NCBI RefSeq assembly: GCF_007859865.1
Contig: NZ_SJPI01000001.1
Location: forward strand, 2,913,406-2,977,405
DNA: 64,000 nt
Source of the DNA: Rubripirellula amarantea
GTDB lineage: Bacteria; Planctomycetota; Planctomycetia; Pirellulales; Pirellulaceae
Reading direction: 5' to 3'
Shown here: in pieces, positions 58,152 through 64,000 of the stretch
Position numbering within the stretch: the first letter of the stretch is position 1
Layout of the letters: each line of letters opens with the position of its first letter
The notes under the pieces: model-generated
What the model was told of the DNA's origin: nothing
Seen by the model: only the letters and a program-made list of their open reading frames with translations
The model's database searches: none
Made by a program: the position numbers and the translations under genes

Positions 58152-60215
58152 CTAGGTCCCCGCGTAGACTGGATGGCTGCCGCAGCCGCTGTTGCTGATA
58201 AAGATGCCCAGGTCGTTCAGCAATGAGCCCGTGGCCGTGCCAATATTAACCAGGGAAAGAGCGTAGCGAGAAAGATCAGACGCCAATTGAGTTTCCGCTC
58301 GAAGCAGTTCCTCTTGCGCGTCGAGTAGGAATTCGATTTGAATCTTGTCGGCTTCGTATTGCGCTTGGGATGCAGCCAGCCGGTCACGAGCAGCATCGAC
58401 TTGAGCCAACGTGGCCTCGAGAGCAGCGAAGCTTGAAGCAACTTCTGCGTGTGCATCGGCGACTTCGTGTCGTACTGATCTTTGTTGTTCGGCAAGCACG
58501 GTTTGCTCGCGATTGAGTTGCAACAATGCATTGCGAACAGCCGCTTTCGCTTGGCGTCGTCCTGCCGCTACACCCATTTCGACGCCGAATTCCCATTCTT
58601 GGTGGTCGAGAGACGTTAGGTCGTTATACGCACTGGAAAATCGCGAGCCTTCGCCGGTTAGATCGTCACCAAAGCCTCGCATGCGATAGCGACCGATCAA
58701 GTCTAGTTGTGGTAGCAGGAAGTTTTTGGCGGCCAACATCTTCAACTCTTGCTGACGCACTCGCAACGATTGGCGCGTTAGTTCCGTTCGTTGATCCATG
58801 GCTCGTCCGACTAAGCCGTCGAAGTCAAACGCGAATCTCGCTGTCGAGGCATCGTCCACGGGACGCAGCAGTTGTCCGTCCACGATAGCGATGCCCATTA
58901 ACATTCGCAGCCTTCGTTCGACCACATACAAGCCACCTTGGCCGGATTCTCCACCGAGGGCTGTTTGTCGTTGCCGAAGGAAACTGTAGTAGCGTGCACG
59001 AGCCTGCGCTTCCTTGTTGGCTTCGCCGCCTAGGACGCTGGCGTTTCGCCGAGCCAAGACGGCTTGCCATGTTCTGTAGGCAAGGTCTTCCGCCTCGCGA
59101 ACACTTTGGTAAACGGCGTATTGTTGTTGAAGTTGCCAGTACGTCGCGTACAGGTCTCGCACGAAATCGCGGACTTCAATTTCAAAGTCGGCTTCGGTCA
59201 CTTTGACGTTCAGCCGAGCAATGACGATACCGTTTGAAAAGTTAAACCCTGGTTGAGCGTTGGGGCCAGCAATCAAGTTGAAGTTTCGGCCGGCACCTTG
59301 CAAGAGTGGTTGCCGCACGCCGGCTTCCCACTGAGTTTCCCAATAGTTTTGAAACAGGTTGCCGGTTCGGTTGTTATTGTCGTAAAGGTGATTGGCACCC
59401 AGTTGAATCGTGGCACCTGAAAGCGTTCGCTTTTGTAGTCCTGCGTTGACGGTGGCTAAGTCCTGGGTCAGTTCTTGAGCGTTTCCGCCCACGATGGTGT
59501 TGTTGAAAACGCGATCGTTGTTTTGGGCATTAGCGGTCAGGCTTAGGCGAGAATCGAATTCCGATAGCGCGGCTTGAGGCCCAAAGAAAGGATCCGTTGC
59601 GGCGATCTGCGGATCGTACGTCGTCGTCACTGCCTCGGGGTTGGCAAGGACCTGAACCCCAAGCGGTCGAAGGACCGGACTGTTAGCCAGAGCGACGGCT
59701 AACATTTCGGCTTCGGTGAGGTCGCGAAAGTTTTCGGGGGTTTGCGCCGAGTTGAAAGGGCGATGGTAGTCCGAAGTTTGCGCTGGTAACTGGCTTTCGA
59801 TGCCGAGCTCTCGCTGATGACTTTGTTCGATTGCCGCTTCAACTTCGGCGATCAACCCTTCGCTTACGTCTGCCGGTTTGGTGGCTTGCGCAGTGTAAGG
59901 ATCTAGGTCATCGCTCGCCAATAATGCGGAAACGACTTGAAAGGGCGAGCGCGTGATGCTGGGCCGGTAGTCGGCGTTCGAAGTGCTCGATCGCCCGTTG
60001 CGATCTGCCATCGCGGGTGTGGTCGTTGTAGACGCGACGGTATCGGGACGTTGCGGTTGCTTTCCGGACGCACAACCAAGCAGGCACGTCGATGTTAGCA
60101 GCGACGACACCGAAAAGGCGAAGCCTAAGGACTGCAAGATCAGCGCACGGCGATTCGTTCTACCCACTTGGGTAGGCAGGCGCGCAGTCCGTTCTTGCGG
60201 TGTGAAGCGTGTCAC
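58152..60215 (-). CDS. TolC-like outer-membrane efflux lipoprotein
   Basis: A 687-residue protein with a GTG start at 60215 and a lipoprotein signal ending TCLLGCASG. The C-terminal two thirds form the coiled-coil TolC/OEP domain: MLAVALANSPVLRPLG, VKVTEADFEIEVRDFVRDLY, RAMDQRTELTRQSLRVRQQE and LERDRLAASQAQYEADKIQ-like segments. TolC trimers form outer-membrane exit ducts. It is divergent from an FtsX-type ABC permease, with which it may work. Confidence 0.85.
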   Translation of the reverse strand: MTRFTPQERTARLPTQVGRTNRRALILQSLGFAFSVSSLLTSTCLLGCASGKQPQRPDTVASTTTTPAMADRNGRSSTSNADYRPSITRSPFQVVSALLASDDLDPYTAQATKPADVSEGLIAEVEAAIEQSHQRELGIESQLPAQTSDYHRPFNSAQTPENFRDLTEAEMLAVALANSPVLRPLGVQVLANPEAVTTTYDPQIAATDPFFGPQAALSEFDSRLSLTANAQNNDRVFNNTIVGGNAQELTQDLATVNAGLQKRTLSGATIQLGANHLYDNNNRTGNLFQNYWETQWEAGVRQPLLQGAGRNFNLIAGPNAQPGFNFSNGIVIARLNVKVTEADFEIEVRDFVRDLYATYWQLQQQYAVYQSVREAEDLAYRTWQAVLARRNASVLGGEANKEAQARARYYSFLRQRQTALGGESGQGGLYVVERRLRMLMGIAIVDGQLLRPVDDASTARFAFDFDGLVGRAMDQRTELTRQSLRVRQQELKMLAAKNFLLPQLDLIGRYRMRGFGDDLTGEGSRFSSAYNDLTSLDHQEWEFGVEMGVAAGRRQAKAAVRNALLQLNREQTVLAEQQRSVRHEVADAHAEVASSFAALEATLAQVDAARDRLAASQAQYEADKIQIEFLLDAQEELLRAETQLASDLSRYALSLVNIGTATGSLLNDLGIFISNSGCGSHPVYAGT

Positions 60216-60454
60216 GTGAGGGTTCGTCCTTGAACCGTAGAAACATCATCGCCGGTTTGTACCGGTTCGTTCTGTTGACGTATCGGAAGTTGAAGGCCGT
60301 GGCAGGTAGTCCCGTCGTTTTTGCCGGACCAGACGCCAGAAGCGAGGCGATGCCCATGATCGGTGCGGTTGGCATATCCGCTAGCCACGTGAGAACTTGG
60401 TCCGGTTGTACGGTTTGCTCGCCCGCATGAAACTAAAGGCTGACGCAAATCCCC

Positions 60455-63400
60455 ATGTTCCGTTTTCTTTTTCACCCAGCTTCGTCCGTGAATTCATCTC
60501 CTTCGCAAACGTCAGCCGGTTTTTCACTTCGGCGAATGGTCGGTCGATCGCTGCGTCATGATTGGCGAATTTCCCTTGCGGTAGCCTTGGGAGTGGCAAC
60601 TGCCACTGCGGTGATCACGGGGGCATTGTTGGTTGGCGATTCGATGCGGGGGAGCCTGCGTTCGTTGACCATAGAACGGCTTGGCAGCACCGAGTCGATC
60701 GTAGCGCCCGGCGGATTCTTCGTTTCCGATGGTGTCGCGCCGTCGGAATGGGATCCGGTAGCGTTGATCTTCTTTCCCAGTGGAATTGCGGAAGCAAAGT
60801 CCGAATCCGGGCGTGTACGTCGCGCCGGATCGGTTCAAATCATCGGCTGCGATGCCAATTTTTGGGACTTGGATGTTTTAGAGACTAAGCCTGCGTCCCT
60901 GCCCGGTGAAAACAGTGTGGTCTTAAACCAATCAGCCGCATCCGAATTGGGCGTAGTCAAAGGTGACGAGATCACAGTGCGTTTGCCCACCGAGCAAGCA
61001 GTGCCCGCGGATAGCCCCCTTGGCCGGCGAGATCTCAGCAGCGAGGGTTTGCCACGGATGGTTGTGGCCGACATCATCGACGACCAAGGACTCGGGCGTT
61101 TTTCAATCACCGCGTCTCAGGCATCGCCGCAAAACATTTACCTCAGTCGAGCTTTGGTAGGTGAAGTCCTTGACCGCGATGGACAAGCCAACATGTTGTT
61201 GTTTGATCGCAAAGTCAACATGGATGCGATGCAAGTGGACTTGGAAGACCTTGGATTGTCGCTGCGGAAAATTCACCGCACTTTCGAATCCGAGGATGGT
61301 CAAGAACAAACGGTGTTTCAATACGACTCGCTGACCAGCGATCAACTGTTGCTTCCCGAGCCCGTCGTTCGCGTGATTAAGAATGAGTTTTCCAGTGACC
61401 AAATTCTTGAAGTCACCACGTATCTTGCCAACGCGATTGAGAAACGCGGTGCCGAACAAGAGATCGTCGCATCGGTTCCTTACAGCACCATTACGGGAAT
61501 CGATCCGAGTGAATGGCTTCCCCTAAATTACGAGCTCCCCGAAGACACCGCGGAAGGGGTGGTGCCTTTGGTTATCAATGATTGGACAGCCAAGCAGCTC
61601 GACGTGAAAGTTGGTGACCCGTTGCGAGTCGCTTACTTTGAACCAGAAGTTGAAAACGGCAAAGAGATCGAGCGTAGTTTTGAAGCCGTCGTTACTCAAG
61701 TGGTCCCGATCACCGAGCCGGCCAAGCCGTACCGACGAAATCGTGATGCGGTGTTTGATCAAATGCCAACGCTCTACAACGATTCGGATTTAACGCCCCT
61801 TGTGCCAGGTGTCACCGACCAAGAATCGATTAGCGATTGGGACTTACCCTTTCAACTCGAGCGGACCATCTCCAAGGCAGACGATGCCTATTGGAACAAT
61901 CATCGGCTGACACCCAAAGCCTTCATGCCACTAGCCGACGCGAAGCGTTTCTTTGGTAGCCGTTTTGGTGAAACAACTGGCATCCGTTTCGAAGAGCTAA
62001 CGGAAACCGAAAGTGAAGGCTTGCGGGAGAAACTTTCCCATCTGCTCAGGCCGCATTGGGGAGAACTTGGTTGGACAGTTCGACCGATTCGTGAACAGCA
62101 GTTAAAAGCGTCCAAGGGAACCACGCCCTTTGACGGTCTGTTCTTAGCGCTCAGTTTCTTTGTGATTGTTTCTGCAATCCTGTTGATCGCAATGCTATTT
62201 CGACTCGGGTTGATTCAACGCACTCGGCAAATCGGCACCCTAATGGCCACGGGATGGACCGGCGGTCGTGTGCGTCGGTGGTTGCTGGGGGAAAGTGCCG
62301 TCGTTGCAACCGTTGGAGCCATTTTAGGCGTGGTCGGCGGCATTCTTTATGCCATGGGTGTGCTGGCAGCACTGCGTTCCTACTGGGTCGGTGCCGTGAC
62401 GGTTCCGTTCTTGAAATTTCATTGGACGCCCATCAGTTTGATCGGAGGCGGTTTGGCGGGGTGGTCGGTGGCCATGCTAACGATCGTTTGGACGACGCGG
62501 TCTCTGCTTCGATGCCAGCCTCAAACCTTGTTGCGCGGTGAAGATGTGGATACTGCATTGCCGAGCACAACGATCGTATCGGGGAAATCGCGGCCAGAAA
62601 AAACAACGCGTCGGTTTCCCCTACTTGCCGGGATCATCTTAATTCTTGCGGTGATTGCAGCGGTCGCGGGAGCGATGGTGGGTGGCCAAGCAGCGGCGGG
62701 CGGATTTGTGGTATCGGGAATGATGCTGTTGGTCGCTGGTATGTTGTTGATCTACGCCAAGTTGAAGCATCCTCGGCGTCTTCATCATCCTCGGCGTCTT
62801 CATCATCAAGGAAGTCACTCGGCATCATCGAACGTCGATCGTGCATCTCGCTTTACTTTGGGTCAAATGGCCTCGCGGAACGCGTCGCGACGTCCGCTCC
62901 GCAGCGCGATGACGATCGGGCTGATGGCGTCTGCGTCGTTCTTGATCATCGCCATCAATGCGTTTCAGTTAAGGCCGGATGATCGCGGTATCGGTGGTTA
63001 CGAGTTGATCGCCCAGTCGGCTCACCCCGTTTATCGCGACATTGACGATGCCAGCGTTCGGTCGGAAATGATGGGCCCCGACGCCAAGGACCTCGATGGC
63101 GTTTCCATCGTCTCAATGCGTTTGCGGCTAGAACAAGATGCAAGTTGCAACAACCTGTATCAAGCCACCAAGCCAACCGTGTTGGGGATTCCCCGTTCGT
63201 TGTCGGCTCAGCTTGAAAGTCGCGATCCGGACAAGAGATTTCAATGGGCTTCGACGGCTGCGTTGGCACAAGATCAATCGCCCTGGGATTTGCTTAGCGT
63301 CGCTGCCGAGGGAACAGAACAAGACCCGATTCCTGTGGTCATCGACCAAAATACGGCAATGTGGAGTTTACAGATGCTCGGCGGTGTCGGTGAAGTAAAG

Positions 63401-64000
63401 GCGTTTGAGTACGAAGACAACAAGCCTGTCTATTTCCGCGTTGTTGGTCTGTTAGCGAACTCGGTGCTGCAGGGCAAGTTGATGATAGGGGAAGCGAACT
63501 TTGAAACATCGTTCCCTGACATCAGCGGCTACCGATACTTTTTGGTTGGCGGCGGTCGTGCATCCGATGGCGATGAAAAAATGAACGCGATTGTCGAATC
63601 GTTGGAAAGCCGTTTCAGCGATGTGGGGATGGACGTTTCTTCCTCACGCGATGTGCTAGCAGGTATGTTGGCGGTGCAGAACACTTATCTGCGAACCTTT
63701 CAAAGCTTGGGTGCGTTAGGACTGCTGTTGGGAACTATTGGTTTGGCGGTCACTCAAATGCGAAGTGTGCTTGAACGGCGTAAGGAGTTGGCCGTGATGC
63801 GGGCCAACGGATTCACTCAGCAGCGACTCGGAACGGTGTTGATGACCGAAACCGCTTCGCTCTTAATTACTGGAATCGGATTGGGAGTGGTGTGCGCGGT
63901 ATTGGCCGTTTTACCTCACGCTTGGTTGGCCGGGATTCGTCCGCCGTTAATCGAGCCGGTGGTAATGGTGGTCTTGATCATGGCATTTGGAATGTTGGCC
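60455..64000 (+). CDS. FtsX/MacB-type ABC transporter permease, 3' partial
   Basis: From the ATG at 60455 the frame stays open for 1182 codons to the end of the window, so the C-terminus is missing. Order: a short N-terminal tail, a transmembrane helix (ISLAVALGVATATAVITGAL), a MacB-type periplasmic core domain, and FtsX membrane domains with FFVIVSAILLIAMLFRLGL, IGTLMATGWTGGRVRRWLLGESA and, near the end, LAVMRANGFTQQRLGTVLMTET. The double FtsX layout resembles LolC/LolE or YbbP-like permeases. The ATPase partner is not in the window. An 18-bp exact duplication (62771-62806) encodes HPRRLHHPRRLHH in a cytoplasmic loop. Confidence 0.87.
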   Translation, partial: MFRFLFHPASSVNSSPSQTSAGFSLRRMVGRSLRHDWRISLAVALGVATATAVITGALLVGDSMRGSLRSLTIERLGSTESIVAPGGFFVSDGVAPSEWDPVALIFFPSGIAEAKSESGRVRRAGSVQIIGCDANFWDLDVLETKPASLPGENSVVLNQSAASELGVVKGDEITVRLPTEQAVPADSPLGRRDLSSEGLPRMVVADIIDDQGLGRFSITASQASPQNIYLSRALVGEVLDRDGQANMLLFDRKVNMDAMQVDLEDLGLSLRKIHRTFESEDGQEQTVFQYDSLTSDQLLLPEPVVRVIKNEFSSDQILEVTTYLANAIEKRGAEQEIVASVPYSTITGIDPSEWLPLNYELPEDTAEGVVPLVINDWTAKQLDVKVGDPLRVAYFEPEVENGKEIERSFEAVVTQVVPITEPAKPYRRNRDAVFDQMPTLYNDSDLTPLVPGVTDQESISDWDLPFQLERTISKADDAYWNNHRLTPKAFMPLADAKRFFGSRFGETTGIRFEELTETESEGLREKLSHLLRPHWGELGWTVRPIREQQLKASKGTTPFDGLFLALSFFVIVSAILLIAMLFRLGLIQRTRQIGTLMATGWTGGRVRRWLLGESAVVATVGAILGVVGGILYAMGVLAALRSYWVGAVTVPFLKFHWTPISLIGGGLAGWSVAMLTIVWTTRSLLRCQPQTLLRGEDVDTALPSTTIVSGKSRPEKTTRRFPLLAGIILILAVIAAVAGAMVGGQAAAGGFVVSGMMLLVAGMLLIYAKLKHPRRLHHPRRLHHQGSHSASSNVDRASRFTLGQMASRNASRRPLRSAMTIGLMASASFLIIAINAFQLRPDDRGIGGYELIAQSAHPVYRDIDDASVRSEMMGPDAKDLDGVSIVSMRLRLEQDASCNNLYQATKPTVLGIPRSLSAQLESRDPDKRFQWASTAALAQDQSPWDLLSVAAEGTEQDPIPVVIDQNTAMWSLQMLGGVGEVKAFEYEDNKPVYFRVVGLLANSVLQGKLMIGEANFETSFPDISGYRYFLVGGGRASDGDEKMNAIVESLESRFSDVGMDVSSSRDVLAGMLAVQNTYLRTFQSLGALGLLLGTIGLAVTQMRSVLERRKELAVMRANGFTQQRLGTVLMTETASLLITGIGLGVVCAVLAVLPHAWLAGIRPPLIEPVVMVVLIMAFGMLA
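62771..62806. repeat. 18-bp exact tandem duplication inside the ABC permease gene
   Basis: Two head-to-tail copies of CCTCGGCGTCTTCATCAT. The duplication keeps the reading frame and adds six residues (PRRLHH) to a basic loop between membrane segments. Confidence 0.92.

Overview
The window looks like a chromosomal segment of a marine planctomycete of the Rhodopirellula/Pirellulaceae type. This is inferred from gene content: two DUF1592/PSD1-type cytochrome genes each paired with a DUF1552 gene, an adjacent sulfatase, a serine/threonine kinase with a C-terminal membrane anchor, a PQQ-repeat protein, futalosine-pathway menaquinone genes, and many leaderless-looking starts. No rRNA, tRNA, CRISPR array, insertion sequence or prophage was seen. 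The window opens inside one gene (a YhaN/SbcC-like ATPase) and closes inside another (an FtsX-type ABC permease).

Layout. 1-3114: large coiled-coil ATPase, followed by a 12-bp tandem repeat. 4.1-7.3 kb (minus strand): ugd, tsaD, mqnB and mqnD, the last three overlapping. 7.6-12.5 kb: a lipoprotein, then a large glycosidase-like protein translationally coupled to a Ser/Thr kinase. 13.2-19.6 kb: a three-gene PilM-like module whose products share Met/Gly-rich inserts, closed by a strong bidirectional terminator. 20-26.8 kb: a small conserved protein, YjbQ, a POT peptide transporter coupled to a CbbX-like AAA protein, a CPA2 antiporter with CBS domains, and a DMT transporter.

26.9-34.3 kb is the most accessory-looking part. 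A 1138-residue STAND/NACHT-type NTPase is divergent from an HTH protein that carries a GNAT-like C-terminal half. Facing that HTH gene is a tight three-gene operon: a FeeM/autoinducer-synthase-like acyltransferase, a SAM methyltransferase and a compact adenylate-forming enzyme. I read this operon as a possible small-molecule (N-acyl signal) synthesis system with its own regulator. Its product is unknown.

35-48.3 kb holds housekeeping and envelope genes: Tex, a stand-alone M41 metallopeptidase, a SHOCT protein, an MscK-like channel, an RsmC-like methyltransferase, an RluA-type pseudouridine synthase, a PQQ-repeat protein and a polysaccharide-export lipoprotein-like protein. 48.3-57.9 kb is a minus-strand block of PSD1, DUF1552, sulfatase, PSD1 and DUF1552 genes, typical of planctomycete polysaccharide catabolism. 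58.1-64 kb holds a TolC-type outer-membrane protein divergent from the ABC permease, which together suggest an export system.

All functional names rest on reading motifs by eye. No database search was run.
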